NCBI GenBank assembly: GCA_012840015.1
Contig: DUMF01000029.1
Location: forward strand, 62,001 to 126,000
Length of the DNA stretch: 64,000 nucleotides
From: Bacillota bacterium
Lineage (GTDB): Bacteria > Bacillota > Sulfobacillia > DUMF01
Reading direction: 5' to 3'
Both the position numbers and the translations under genes were made by a program. Under the pieces are notes generated by a model. That model made no database searches, was not told where the DNA came from, and saw nothing but the letters and a program-made list of their open reading frames with translations. This document shows, piece by piece, positions 1 through 9,081 of this stretch; the stretch's first letter is position 1; the number at the start of each line of letters is the position of its first letter.

Positions 1-2
1 AC

Positions 3-776
3 CTTTTCTGCAGACCTGATCAGCTGAAGGCGGAAATCGAGGGCGTACTGGACCTCGCAGACTATATGTTGAAGAGCTTTGGCTTTAAGGAATACACCCT
101 CATGCTTTCAGTCAGGGATCCGATGAACAAGAAGAAGTATATCGGTAACGACCAGGTGTGGGAGATGGCTGAGAACGCCCTGAAGGAAGCACTCCAGGCG
201 AAAGGTTTGCCCTACGTTGTGGGAGAAGGTGAAGCTAAGTTCTATGGCCCGGCGATTGACATAACCATCAAGGACGCTTTGGGCAGGGGTTGGCAAGGCC
301 CAACCATACAGGTGGATTTTAACCTTCCGGAGAGGTTTGACCTGACGTACATGGGTGAAGACGGTCACCTGCATCGGCCGGTGATGATTCATCGAACTGT
401 ACTTGGTTCCATGGAACGCTTCTTGGGCTGTTTGATCGAGCATTACGCGGGCGCCTTTCCAGTATGGTTATCTCCCGTGCAGGCGGTGGTGATACCCGTA
501 GCCGATAGGCATTACGATTACGCGGAGGAACTCGGTGAAAGGCTCAAGTGTGCAGGCATCAGGGCTCAAGTGGATACCAGAAACGAAAAAGTGAGTTTCA
601 AGATACGCGATGCTGAGGTCAAGAAGATCCCCTATATGTTGGTGGTAGGGGACAGAGAAATGAACTCCGGGAGCGCTGCAGTGCGCAAGAGAGCTGTGGG
701 CGATACGGGGAGTAAGCCTACGGACGAGATCATCGGAGAAATCAAGCGCGAAGCGGCTCTACCGTCCTCGCATTGA
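3..776 (+). CDS. thrS: Threonyl-tRNA synthetase, C-terminal part (cut by window edge)
   Basis: Charges tRNA-Thr with threonine in the cytoplasm. The reading frame is open from base 3, upstream of the ATG used by the ORF track, so this is the 3' part of a longer gene. It holds the end of the class II catalytic core, including motif 3 (GSMERF near HRTVLGSMERF), and the C-terminal anticodon-binding domain (from about VQAVVIPVAD to the end). The N-terminal TGS and editing domains lie outside the window. A hairpin with a short T run follows the stop. Identification is firm. Confidence 0.96.
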   Translation, partial: LFCRPDQLKAEIEGVLDLADYMLKSFGFKEYTLMLSVRDPMNKKKYIGNDQVWEMAENALKEALQAKGLPYVVGEGEAKFYGPAIDITIKDALGRGWQGPTIQVDFNLPERFDLTYMGEDGHLHRPVMIHRTVLGSMERFLGCLIEHYAGAFPVWLSPVQAVVIPVADRHYDYAEELGERLKCAGIRAQVDTRNEKVSFKIRDAEVKKIPYMLVVGDREMNSGSAAVRKRAVGDTGSKPTDEIIGEIKREAALPSSH

Positions 777-789
777 GGCTCTGGGAAAG

Positions 790-841
790 AAGAGGAGATA
801 GCCCTTCCTGTGAAGACTGTGAAGAGCGATCTCCTCTTTTT
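790..841 (+). terminator. Rho-independent terminator of thrS
   Basis: A 10-bp perfect stem, AAGAGGAGAT (790-799) with ATCTCCTCTT (829-838), has a 29-base loop and runs into T residues (837-841). It sits 13 bases after the thrS stop and just before the end of convergent pheT. Read on the minus strand the hairpin is followed by only a weak T-rich stretch, so it may serve pheT poorly. Confidence 0.75.
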
Positions 842-867
842 GTCTGGTGAGCCTGCCGTGGCGGCCG

Positions 868-3270
868 TTAAGAGCGTAACGTGGCGCCAAAGCGTTCTAT
901 AAGCTCTTTCCGCACTTGTTGGTGTACCGAGTCTACTTCACTATCTGTTAAGGTCCTATCTTCAGCCCTATAGGTTATTCTAACTGCTAGACTCCGTTTG
1001 CCTTCCGGTACCCAAGAGCCCTTAAACACGTCGAAAAGCTTTGCTTCCACGGCTAAGGGGCGGCCTGCTTCGAGGATTGCCTTAGCGATCTGCCCGAAGG
1101 GTACACTTTCCCCGACTACGAAAGCGATATCCCTTTCCACACACGGGTAACGCGGTATGGGCTGGCATGTGCGGTTCATCTTCCTGAGCTCGAGCAGAAG
1201 ATCGAGGTCAAGCTCTGCGACCAGGACACGGGAAGGCAGGTCCCAGGCGGATTGTATGTCAGGATGGAGCTCTCCTATCGAACCCAGCGTATGTGGGCCA
1301 GCAATCACGAGAGCTTGGCGGTATGGGTGGTACTGCGTCTCGTGTGACTGGACGAAACCAGCATCGATTCCCAATCTCGCCATCAATGCTTCTACTATGC
1401 CCTTCATCCAATAGAAGTCGACCTGGCGCCGCGGATTATCCCAGTGAACGGGGAACTGCTCCCCAGTGGCGCCGATCGAGAGCTTCAAGCGCTCATCAGG
1501 AAGCTCCTGGAGGGGAAGGGACTTGGCGAAGTAGGCTTTTCCTATTTCGAACAATTTCAATCTGTTCGAGCCATGAGCTATATTGTAAGCCATTACTTTG
1601 AGCATGCCTGGCAAAAGGCTTCGGGGAAGTAGACTCTGGTCTTCCACTATTGGATTTGCCAGACGAATACTGTGTGCGATTTCGGCTTCCAGCCCAGAAC
1701 GCTTGAGGTCTCCCGGGCCGATCAAGGAGGGGGTAATGATTTCCTGAAGCCCACATCCCATCATGAACTCTCTCACCTGGTCCACAGCGGTCTGCTCGGG
1801 TGTCTTGCCACCCGGCACTGTGCTGTCGCGTAGGGAGGTTGCAGGGATGTTTTCGAACCCGTAAGTCCTTGCCAGTTCTTCTACGAGGTCTATTTCCGAA
1901 TCTATATCCACTCGCCTTGCAGGTACAGTCACGGCGAGTGTGTCACCGTGATCACGAATTTCGAAGTCGAGACTCTGCAATAGCGAGATGGCCTCCGGCT
2001 TGGGGATCTGGACGCCTATTATCTCCAACGCTCGATCGAGCCTCAGCGAAACCGTCTTCGGGCGGAGGGGGTTCGGGTGCTCGTCTACCACACCAGGCAC
2101 CGCTATGCCCGCCCCCAGGCGCTCGATCCATTGGGCAGCCCGTTCGGCTGCCAGAGGCTGGATAGACGGATCGACGCCCTTCTCGAACCTTATCGCTGCC
2201 TCGGATCTTATCCCCAGTGACCCGGACGTCCTGCGTATAGACGCCGGTTTGAAAAGGGCAGCCTCCAGGAGTACGGTCTTTGTATCGAGGGTCACTTCCG
2301 TATCCAAGCCGCCCATTACTCCCGCAATGGCCACAGGGCGGTGTGAATCGGTAATTAGCAGCATCTCTGGGCTAAGCTCACGTTTCTCGCCGTCGAGGGT
2401 AACGATCGTTTCTCCTTGGCACGCTCTGCGAACGACTATTTTGTTACCAAGCTTATCGAAATCGAAGGCATGAAGCGGTTGGCCCACTTCGAGCATCACG
2501 TAGTTGGTAACGTCTACGATGTTGTTTATGGGTCGCATTCCTGCCATGTGCAGTCGCCACTGCATCCACGGCGGTGACATACCCACTTCGACCGACCTTA
2601 CGAGCTTGGCCGCATAACGAGGGCACAATTCCGCATCCTCAATCGTGACCGACACTCCGGACAAACCTCGTGCCACGTCGGGGTGCAGCTTGAGAGGGTT
2701 ACGGACCGGCCGTTTGGTAATCGCGGCTGCCTCATAAGCCACCCCTAAAACGGAAAGACAAGAAGCATAGTTGGGCGTGAGATCTAGCACGAACACTTCA
2801 TCTTCCAAGTCCAGATAGGAGATGACGTCTTCACCAAGCGGCGCACTCTTGTCCAGAATAAGCACGCCCTCTCCCTCGAGGTGGGGCTTGCCGAAGAGGA
2901 TTTCAGTAGTGGCGCATACCATTCCCTGGGATTGGACGCCATCGAAATCAGCTACTTCTATCTTCTTCCCACCGGGCAGTACGGAGCCGGGGAGTGCCAG
3001 GGGTACTTTATCCCCCACCGCGATATTGGTAGCTCCGCAAATCACTTGGAAGGTGCCTTCCGGCACCTGCACTTGAACGACGCTGAGACCTCGTGAACTG
3101 GGATGAGGCTCGATCTTGGCGATCTCCCCAACTACGACGCCTCTGCACTCGGGCCGCATTCGTTCAACGGCCTCCACGGCCACCCCTTGCATGGTTAGCC
3201 GTTCGGCCAGCTCCTGGGGGGAATAGTCTAGATCTACGAATTCTTGAAGCCAGTGCAGGGGTACTCTCAT
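868..3270 (-). CDS. pheT: Phenylalanyl-tRNA synthetase beta subunit
   Basis: Beta chain of the alpha2-beta2 PheRS that charges tRNA-Phe. At 800 residues it has the usual bacterial length. The N-terminus (VPLHWLQEFVDL) is followed by the tRNA-binding OB fold (about residues 39-150), the B3/B4 editing region (about 210-380), B5, a catalytic-like core, and the C-terminal anticodon-binding ferredoxin-like domain (YPCVERDIAFVV to the end). ATG start with a GGGTGG sequence upstream. It lies 27 bases after pheS in the same direction, a pheS-pheT operon. The pair converges on thrS. Confidence 0.97.
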   Translation of the reverse strand: MRVPLHWLQEFVDLDYSPQELAERLTMQGVAVEAVERMRPECRGVVVGEIAKIEPHPSSRGLSVVQVQVPEGTFQVICGATNIAVGDKVPLALPGSVLPGGKKIEVADFDGVQSQGMVCATTEILFGKPHLEGEGVLILDKSAPLGEDVISYLDLEDEVFVLDLTPNYASCLSVLGVAYEAAAITKRPVRNPLKLHPDVARGLSGVSVTIEDAELCPRYAAKLVRSVEVGMSPPWMQWRLHMAGMRPINNIVDVTNYVMLEVGQPLHAFDFDKLGNKIVVRRACQGETIVTLDGEKRELSPEMLLITDSHRPVAIAGVMGGLDTEVTLDTKTVLLEAALFKPASIRRTSGSLGIRSEAAIRFEKGVDPSIQPLAAERAAQWIERLGAGIAVPGVVDEHPNPLRPKTVSLRLDRALEIIGVQIPKPEAISLLQSLDFEIRDHGDTLAVTVPARRVDIDSEIDLVEELARTYGFENIPATSLRDSTVPGGKTPEQTAVDQVREFMMGCGLQEIITPSLIGPGDLKRSGLEAEIAHSIRLANPIVEDQSLLPRSLLPGMLKVMAYNIAHGSNRLKLFEIGKAYFAKSLPLQELPDERLKLSIGATGEQFPVHWDNPRRQVDFYWMKGIVEALMARLGIDAGFVQSHETQYHPYRQALVIAGPHTLGSIGELHPDIQSAWDLPSRVLVAELDLDLLLELRKMNRTCQPIPRYPCVERDIAFVVGESVPFGQIAKAILEAGRPLAVEAKLFDVFKGSWVPEGKRSLAVRITYRAEDRTLTDSEVDSVHQQVRKELIERFGATLRS

Positions 3271-3297
3271 GGGACCACCCTTTCACGCCGATTGCGA

Positions 3298-4326
3298 TCA
3301 GTGAAACTGGGAAAGAAAACGTATATCGTTCAGAAGGAACAGGCGTAGATCGTCGATACCGTATTTCAGCATTGCGATGCGTTCTACGCCCATGCCGAAA
3401 GCAAATCCGGTTACCCTCTCGGGATCATACCCACCATTACGGATCACGGATGGGTGTACCATTCCGCTCCCGAGGATCTCTAGCCAACCACTGCCTCCGC
3501 AAGTCCGGCAACCCTTCCCCTTACACACTGTGCACGAAACATCCACTTCCGCGCTGGGCTCGGTGAACGGGAAGTAGCTCGGTCGCATCCGGATCACGGT
3601 ATCGGGCCCAAACATTCGACGGGCGAAGACAAGCAGCGTGCCCTTTAGGTCACTGAAGCGTACCCCTTCGCCGATAGCCAGACCCTCCACTTGATGGAAG
3701 ATGGGGGAATGTCTGGCATCTGCCTGGTCTCGACGATATACCGTTCCGGGCGCGATCAGGCGGACAGGCAGCCTGGGGTACCGAGCGCGCATGCCGCGGA
3801 TTTGTACGGGAGAAGTGTGAGTCCTCAACAAAATCTCGCTGGTTATGTAGAATGTTTGCTGCATATCTCTTGCAGGATGGTCCTTCGGTATATTCAGTGC
3901 TACGAAGTTATTTTGGTCTGTTTCCACCTCGGGACCTTCGGCTATTTCAAAGCCCATCCCAGAGAAGATATCTATTATTTCCTGGGTGATCGCCGTGAGC
4001 ACGTGCCTGTTGCCAGCGTCGAAAGGCAGGCCGGGCATGGTGATATCGATTTTTTCGCTTTCGAGTTTAGCCTGCAGTTCCGCACGGCGGAGCCTAGCGG
4101 TTTGCTCCTCGAAAACATTCTCGAGGTCTGACTTGACTTGGTTCAGGAGCTTGCCCAAAGTGGGCCTGACTTCCTGGGGCATTGTGGGAAGTCTCTTCAG
4201 AAGAGAGTTCAATTGGCCTTTTCTTCCCAGGTACTTCGCCTTTAGTGACTCGAGTTCCTCCATTTTCGTCGCAGCAGAAAAAGCATTGATAGCCTCCTGC
4301 TTGAGGAGGAGAATTTGCTCTTCCAA
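3298..4326 (-). CDS. pheS: Phenylalanyl-tRNA synthetase alpha subunit
   Basis: Catalytic alpha chain of PheRS. It has an N-terminal coiled-coil arm followed by the class II core, with the motif 2 region around HSPIFHQVEG and motif 3 GFAFGMGVERIAM near the C-terminus. A zinc-ribbon-like insert, CTVCKGKGCRTCGG, is visible. The ORF track starts at a GTG (4332) that is only two bases after the AGGGG Shine-Dalgarno. The TTG at 4326 is spaced eight bases from it and gives the usual length (342 residues) and the MEEQI-type N-terminus, so I prefer it. The 260-base leader upstream has hairpins but no T-box signature. Confidence 0.96.
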   Translation of the reverse strand: MEEQILLLKQEAINAFSAATKMEELESLKAKYLGRKGQLNSLLKRLPTMPQEVRPTLGKLLNQVKSDLENVFEEQTARLRRAELQAKLESEKIDITMPGLPFDAGNRHVLTAITQEIIDIFSGMGFEIAEGPEVETDQNNFVALNIPKDHPARDMQQTFYITSEILLRTHTSPVQIRGMRARYPRLPVRLIAPGTVYRRDQADARHSPIFHQVEGLAIGEGVRFSDLKGTLLVFARRMFGPDTVIRMRPSYFPFTEPSAEVDVSCTVCKGKGCRTCGGSGWLEILGSGMVHPSVIRNGGYDPERVTGFAFGMGVERIAMLKYGIDDLRLFLLNDIRFLSQFH

Positions 4327-4369
4327 CGTCACTACCCCTCATTTACATCTGTTGTTTGGTGAAATCTTC

Positions 4370-4407
4370 GATCCAACGAAGGATCCGTTCGCTTGCGGCA
4401 GATCCTT
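4370..4407 (-). promoter_or_regulatory. Possible attenuator-like alternative hairpins in the pheST leader
   Basis: About 45-80 bases upstream of pheS on the minus strand, AAGGATC (4401-4407) can pair with GATCCTT (4379-4385). The downstream copy can instead pair as GATCC with GGATC at 4370-4374. The two pairings are mutually exclusive. No T run follows either one and no T-box core motif (TGGNACCGCG) is present, so this is only a candidate. The rest of the 4333-4588 gap shows nothing I recognise. Confidence 0.25.
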
Positions 4408-4588
4408 GCTTAGAGGATTCAGCGCAGAGCTCTCTGTAGAGTAGATACACGGAGATGGACCCAGTGATTTCGAAAAGCTTCCAGAGGACCGCTATGAAGT
4501 CCAACGGATCACGTCCTTTCAGAAATCACCAGAAGCGCCTCAACCGTCTAAGCCATTATAGCAAGCTCTCTTTTAGTGCTTCAAGTAA

Positions 4589-5239
4589 CTAGAAATCTTT
4601 GGTAACCGGTGGTTGCAGCTTAAGGTGGTTCGTATCATTCATCGAAACCAGAACAGGCAGACCTTTGCCATCGTGTTCGGCCACGGAGATCGAGGCATTA
4701 TCCACACGCAATCGCCAGAAGGCCGAGAGAGGAAGGCCAAGCAAGCTCATGATCATGAGTTTGATGGGTACTCGGTGAGAAACCGCGATTACGCAACCTT
4801 CTTTTAGCGTCAAAAACTCCCGCGCGAGAAAGGTTTCGATGCGACCGGCGGCTTCCTGCAAGGACTCGCCTCCAGGAAAGACTACGGCTGCTGGATCAGC
4901 CCGCCAGGTGAGGTAGACCCCGGGGAAGCGTTTTTCTGCTTCCTCCACAGTACATCCTTCCAGCGCTCCGTAGTCCAGGTCCGAAAGCCCTTCGTCTGTG
5001 CTCATTGGAAGACCTGATACCGTTTGGAGGGCTTGGGCTGTAGCGGATGCCCGGGCGAGCGGGCTGGAGATTATCTTCGCGGGTGTCAGGGGCAACACCA
5101 ACCAGGGCCAGATCGCTCTGGCAGCTGCCTCAGCCTGTGCAAGTCCTGTCTCATTGAGTTCCACGTCTCTTCTGCCGCGGAAGAGGCCGTCTCTGTTCCA
5201 CTTCGTCTCTCCGTGTCTTAGCATGATCAACCGGACCAA
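4589..5239 (-). CDS. Histidine phosphatase family protein (phosphoglycerate-mutase-like)
   Basis: A branch-1 histidine phosphatase that cleaves a phosphoester through a phosphohistidine. The catalytic RHGE box (LRHGETKWN) is at the N-terminus, and the second catalytic histidine is in AVSHRVPIK. At 216 residues it matches GpmB/CobC/PhoE-type enzymes. The substrate cannot be told from sequence, and a true glycolytic mutase is unlikely at this size. The ATG at 5245 directly abuts AGGAGGG. The TTG at 5239 has a proper six-base spacing and is the better start. It is divergent from polX and upstream of pheS in the same direction. Confidence 0.88.
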   Translation of the reverse strand: MVRLIMLRHGETKWNRDGLFRGRRDVELNETGLAQAEAAARAIWPWLVLPLTPAKIISSPLARASATAQALQTVSGLPMSTDEGLSDLDYGALEGCTVEEAEKRFPGVYLTWRADPAAVVFPGGESLQEAAGRIETFLAREFLTLKEGCVIAVSHRVPIKLMIMSLLGLPLSAFWRLRVDNASISVAEHDGKGLPVLVSMNDTNHLKLQPPVTKDF

Positions 5240-5321
5240 AGGCATCCCTCCTGTATTCTGCTTTGTTTAAAGTATATACTGTTATGGCGAGACAAGCGGC
5301 TGATGCGAGAGGGGATGCGGC

Positions 5322-7007
5322 TTGAAAAACTATGAGGTGGCTAGCCTGCTTGAAGAAATCGCTGACCTAACAGAGATAATCGGGGAAGAAGCATATAAAG
5401 CCACAGCATACCGTAGAGCTGCGCAGAGTGTGGCCAAACTTGGGGCAGACATCCGGCAATATTCCCAAGAAGGCAGATTGAGAGAGATTCCTGGGGTTGG
5501 GCCTGCGATTGCAGGAAAGATCGAAGAAATACTCAAAACGGGCAGTTGCAGACATCTGGAGAAGCTGAGGGCCAGGGTGCCGAGGAGCGTTCTGGGGCTA
5601 TTGAAGGTACCTGGGTTGGGCCCTAAAACTGTGTCGTTGCTGTGGAACCAGGCCCGCGTTGCCAGCCTCGTCGATCTCGAAGAAGCACTTTCTGGCGACC
5701 GGTTGAAAAGGATTAGGGGTATAGGGGACAAGAAGATCGCTATGTTGAAGGCTGCGCTCGGCAAGTACAGGCTTCTCTCGGAAAGAACTCGGACGCTGCT
5801 CGCCATGGCACTCCCCGTGGCGGAAGATATTCGGGAGAGAGTAATGGCGATCCCGGGCATCCACAGGGTTGAGATCGCAGGAAGCCTCAGGCGAGGGGCT
5901 GAGACGGTAGGTGATATCGATATAGTCTTATCTGCGGATGACGTGCAGACTGCGACGAAAAGAATCGGCGAGCTGCAGTGTGTAACTAGTGCGAGCGTAA
6001 TGCGCGATGGCATGTTGAAAGCCTCCATCGCGTCCCAGATCGATGCGGAGTTTTTGATCGTTCAGCCATGCGAGTTCATCAGGGCGTGGCACAAGATGAC
6101 AGGTTCAGAGGTCCACTTAGCGCAGCTGCGCGAGATGGAGCAGGAACAACCAGATGGTTACATTCGTTCGGAAAGAGAAATATATGAGGCTCTCGGACTG
6201 CCTTACATACCCCCGGAACTGAGAGAGGGACGGGGAGAAATCGAAGCTGCACGCACTAACACCCTGCCTGCGCTTGTGGAGGCTCGTGACATAAAGGGAG
6301 ATCTGCATACCCATTCTAATTGGAGCGACGGCACTGCTACTTTGGAGCAGATGGCAGCTAGGGCCAAGGAGCTCGGCTACGAGTATTTGGCTATAACTGA
6401 TCATTCTGTCTCGCTGGGTGTGGCGCATGGGCTCGACGTGAATCGGTTGATGGAGCAAATCCGAACTATAAAGCAGTTTAACGAGGCTCACAAGGACTTT
6501 CGAATACTCTCCGGGATCGAGGTAGATATCAAGAAGGACGGCTCGCTGGATTTACCTGATGAAGTGTTGGAACAGCTCGACATAGTTGTGGCCTCAGTTC
6601 ACTCTGGATTCTCTATGCCCGGAGAAGCCATGACCAGGAGGATGGAAGCGGCTATCGAGAATCCCCACGTGGACATAATTGGCCATCCCACCGGTAGACT
6701 CCTGGGGCATAGAGAGGCAAGTAATATCGACATAGGAGCTCTCCTCAAAAAAGCCGCTGAACGACATTGTGCTATGGAAATCAATTCCTCTCCGGACAGA
6801 CTCGACTTAAAGGACGTGCATGCGAGACAAGCAGTGGAAATGGGTGTTAAAGTGGCCATCAACACGGATGCCCACGGGCTCGCTGGGCTCAACGATATGA
6901 TATTAGGCATATACACTGCAAGAAGGGGTTGGGTTTCCAGGAAGGATGTGCTAAACTGCATGAGCTTGGATGAATTACTTGAGTGGCTAGCGGAAAAACA
7001 TAGATAG
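5322..7007 (+). CDS. polX: Family X DNA polymerase / 3'-5' exonuclease PolX with PHP domain
   Basis: Bacterial PolX combines gap-filling DNA synthesis with a PHP metal-dependent nuclease for repair. Visible are helix-hairpin-helix repeats (GVGPAIAGKI, VPGLGPKTV, IRGIGDKKI), the nucleotidyltransferase site GSLRRG...GDIDIV (Asp at about 198 and 200), and the C-terminal PHP domain from about residue 326 (DLHTHSNWSDG, AITDHS, EINSSP, NTDAHG). At 561 residues it is slightly short. The segment between MTGSEVH and the LGLP...PPELREGRGEIEAA stretch is compressed relative to the family as I know it. TTG start with AGAGGGG upstream. The next gene follows after 24 bases. Confidence 0.94.
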   Translation: MKNYEVASLLEEIADLTEIIGEEAYKATAYRRAAQSVAKLGADIRQYSQEGRLREIPGVGPAIAGKIEEILKTGSCRHLEKLRARVPRSVLGLLKVPGLGPKTVSLLWNQARVASLVDLEEALSGDRLKRIRGIGDKKIAMLKAALGKYRLLSERTRTLLAMALPVAEDIRERVMAIPGIHRVEIAGSLRRGAETVGDIDIVLSADDVQTATKRIGELQCVTSASVMRDGMLKASIASQIDAEFLIVQPCEFIRAWHKMTGSEVHLAQLREMEQEQPDGYIRSEREIYEALGLPYIPPELREGRGEIEAARTNTLPALVEARDIKGDLHTHSNWSDGTATLEQMAARAKELGYEYLAITDHSVSLGVAHGLDVNRLMEQIRTIKQFNEAHKDFRILSGIEVDIKKDGSLDLPDEVLEQLDIVVASVHSGFSMPGEAMTRRMEAAIENPHVDIIGHPTGRLLGHREASNIDIGALLKKAAERHCAMEINSSPDRLDLKDVHARQAVEMGVKVAINTDAHGLAGLNDMILGIYTARRGWVSRKDVLNCMSLDELLEWLAEKHR

Positions 7008-7031
7008 GGAGTCTCGTGGAGGGGTTCACGG

Positions 7032-7631
7032 ATGCAGCACCTGCTGGCAGATATATGGATCGGTGTATATCGCACCGTGATCCTGTATATCACAGTGATC
7101 GTCATGGTGCGCCTCGTGGGAAAACGTACTGTTGCGCAGCTTGCACCCTTCGACCTCGCCGTGATAATCATTGCGGGTTCTGTAGCTGCCATACCCATCG
7201 AGAATGCGGATCTTTCGGTGGTGTCAGGTATAGTCCCAATTGCGATGCTGGGCATACTACAGTACTTCCTTGCTTGGCTAAACATGAGAAGCAGGCTACT
7301 AGAGAAAATAACGCAAGGCACCTCTACCGTGCTCGTTCAGGATGGACAGATACTGGAAGAGAATCTCAAAAAAGAGAGGATTACGATGTCCGACCTCAAT
7401 ATTATGTTGAGACAAAAAGACGTCGAGAAAATCGGCGATGTAGAACTCGCCACTATTGAACCCGACGGAATGGTAAGCGTGATCAAAAAGAAGCAGGCTC
7501 AACCGATTACTACCGAAGAGCTGCAAAATTCCGTACTCACGCACCTCAACGATATTCTTTCACAGAACGCATGTCGTTCAAGACAACGGTTTGAGGAGCT
7601 TTTCTCGCATCTTGATGTAAAATACAAATGA
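7032..7631 (+). CDS. DUF421 (YetF/YcaP-like) membrane protein
   Basis: A small integral membrane protein with hydrophobic helices at about residues 5-25, 35-55 and 58-75, followed by a cytoplasmic alpha/beta domain. The signatures VGKRTVAQLAPFDL and VIIIAGSVAA in the membrane part, and VLVQDGQI and ITMSDLNIMLRQK in the soluble part, are those of the YetF/DUF421 family. The family lacks a settled biochemical role; spore-forming Firmicutes often carry several copies. ATG start preceded by GTGGAGGGG. It lies between polX and a metalloenzyme gene six bases downstream, probably co-transcribed. Confidence 0.9.
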   Translation: MQHLLADIWIGVYRTVILYITVIVMVRLVGKRTVAQLAPFDLAVIIIAGSVAAIPIENADLSVVSGIVPIAMLGILQYFLAWLNMRSRLLEKITQGTSTVLVQDGQILEENLKKERITMSDLNIMLRQKDVEKIGDVELATIEPDGMVSVIKKKQAQPITTEELQNSVLTHLNDILSQNACRSRQRFEELFSHLDVKYK

Positions 7632-7637
7632 GCGAGA

Positions 7638-8591
7638 ATGAAACTGTTCTTTTTATTCCTCGATGGCTTTGGAATAGGGGATCAAAATCCGTACACCAAC
7701 CCGATGGTCTCCGCTGATCTGCCCGCCCTGCGATATTTGTGCGGCGGGGATTTGTTGTTTACCGGGAGTGAAGTCACAGAAGGAGAACACTCGGTAGCCA
7801 TACCCGCTGATGCGCGTCTCGGGGTGGAAGGCATCCCGCAAAGCGCTACGGGCCAGGCGGCATTGCTTACGGGATATAATGCTCCACAGATCGTAGGGCG
7901 TCACGTGAATGCATTCCCCACCGGAATTCTGAAAAAACTGATCGTAGAGAAAAGCATCTTCACCAGGGTACTCGCTTGCGGGAAAAAGGCTACCTTCATT
8001 AACGCTTTTAGAGAAGACTCGCTTTCCAGAATCCAAAGAGGAACTTACAAGATGTCGGCTTCCTCCGCAGCCGTTCTTGGAGCCGGACTCTCGGTGAGGC
8101 CCGCCTCTTGGATTAAGTTGAGACAAGCAATCTATCACGACATCACCGGGGACATCCTGCGACAATTCGGTTACGATGTACCGAAGCTCTCTGCTGTTGA
8201 AGCGGGCGAGATAGCCGCCGAAATCAGTTTCAACTACGATTTCTCCATGTTCGAATTCTTCCTCACGGATAGAGCGGGGCATTCACAGGACATGAAGACT
8301 GCGATAGAAGTGCTGGAACGCGTGGACTGCTTTGTGAGCGCGGTCCTCAAAAAGCTGGACTTGGGCTCGCAAGCCCTGCTGATTACCAGCGACCACGGCA
8401 ATATCGAAGACCTTTCCGTCCCCACTCATACGTTGAACCGAGTTCCGGTGATACTCTACGGCTTAACCCGCCGGGAGAGATTGGACATGGCTGCACGAAT
8501 CAGAACGATAATGGACGTGAACGCTGTAATGACTCATTTGGTGTGCGGTCAATACAGGTACTATTACGGAGGAGACGATCTCGATGGATGA
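7638..8591 (+). CDS. Alkaline-phosphatase-superfamily metalloenzyme (phosphomutase-like)
   Basis: A 317-residue protein with metal-binding motifs of the phosphoglycerate mutase/phosphopentomutase/alkaline phosphatase superfamily: LDGFGIGD at the N-terminus, the ATGQAALLTG nucleophile region, TDRAGHSQDM, and the C-terminal SDHGNIED followed by THTLNRVPV. It is much shorter than cofactor-independent phosphoglycerate mutase (about 510 residues) and lacks its large inserted domain, so I leave it unnamed. It probably acts in the cytoplasm on a phosphoester or sulfoester. It overlaps the start of ogt by eight bases. Confidence 0.85.
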   Translation: MKLFFLFLDGFGIGDQNPYTNPMVSADLPALRYLCGGDLLFTGSEVTEGEHSVAIPADARLGVEGIPQSATGQAALLTGYNAPQIVGRHVNAFPTGILKKLIVEKSIFTRVLACGKKATFINAFREDSLSRIQRGTYKMSASSAAVLGAGLSVRPASWIKLRQAIYHDITGDILRQFGYDVPKLSAVEAGEIAAEISFNYDFSMFEFFLTDRAGHSQDMKTAIEVLERVDCFVSAVLKKLDLGSQALLITSDHGNIEDLSVPTHTLNRVPVILYGLTRRERLDMAARIRTIMDVNAVMTHLVCGQYRYYYGGDDLDG

Positions 8592-9081
8592 TAGCCGAGA
8601 GTCGGTCGTATTCCAGACTAGCTGGGGATGGCAGAGGCTTACCTGGCGGGGGGAGAAGGTAGTGAGCCTTAGTTTGCCGTCCTCAGAACAGCCTGCTGAG
8701 CGATCACCTGCCAAGTATTCTGTTGAGCCCCCGTTTTGGATACGAGAGTTGATAAACCGGTTACGCGGCTACTTCGAAAGCCGGGAAGTGGATTTTTCCG
8801 ACATAGAGGTTGACACTTCAGGCGCCACCGAATTTGACCAGAAGGTATGGGCATGTCTTAGGAATGTACAAAGGGGCAGCATCGTTACCTATGGAGAACT
8901 GGCTAAAAGGATAGGGAGGCCGGGAGCTGCTCGCGCAGTCGGGAATTGTTGTGCCAGAAACCCGGTCCCGATAATAATACCCTGCCACAGAGTTGTGCCT
9001 GCTGCTGGAGGCGTAGGGGGGTTTAGCGGAGGGCCAGAGATGAAGAGGCGCATGCTCAAGATGGAGGGTGTGTATCGTTAG
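8584..9081 (+). CDS. ogt: Methylated-DNA--[protein]-cysteine S-methyltransferase
   Basis: A suicide enzyme that removes methyl groups from O6-methylguanine in DNA onto its own cysteine. The C-terminal domain is complete: a winged-helix segment TYGELAKRIGRPGAARAVG, then the acceptor motif PCHRVV, then GGFSGG. The N-terminal domain is short and poorly conserved, usual for Ogt-type proteins. Its length (165) is normal. The start overlaps the upstream gene, and the stop is directly followed by the mutS2 GTG, so translation of the three genes is probably coupled. Confidence 0.94.
   Translation: MDDSRESVVFQTSWGWQRLTWRGEKVVSLSLPSSEQPAERSPAKYSVEPPFWIRELINRLRGYFESREVDFSDIEVDTSGATEFDQKVWACLRNVQRGSIVTYGELAKRIGRPGAARAVGNCCARNPVPIIIPCHRVVPAAGGVGGFSGGPEMKRRMLKMEGVYR

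Noticed and set aside
4333-4588. T-box riboswitch upstream of pheST
   Set aside because: On the minus strand I find no TGGNACCGCG core and no terminator with a T run before pheS.
5246-5321. Promoter for polX at AGTATATACT
   Set aside because: The 10-base palindrome contains TATACT-like -10 matches on both strands, but I found no acceptable -35 at the right distance on either.
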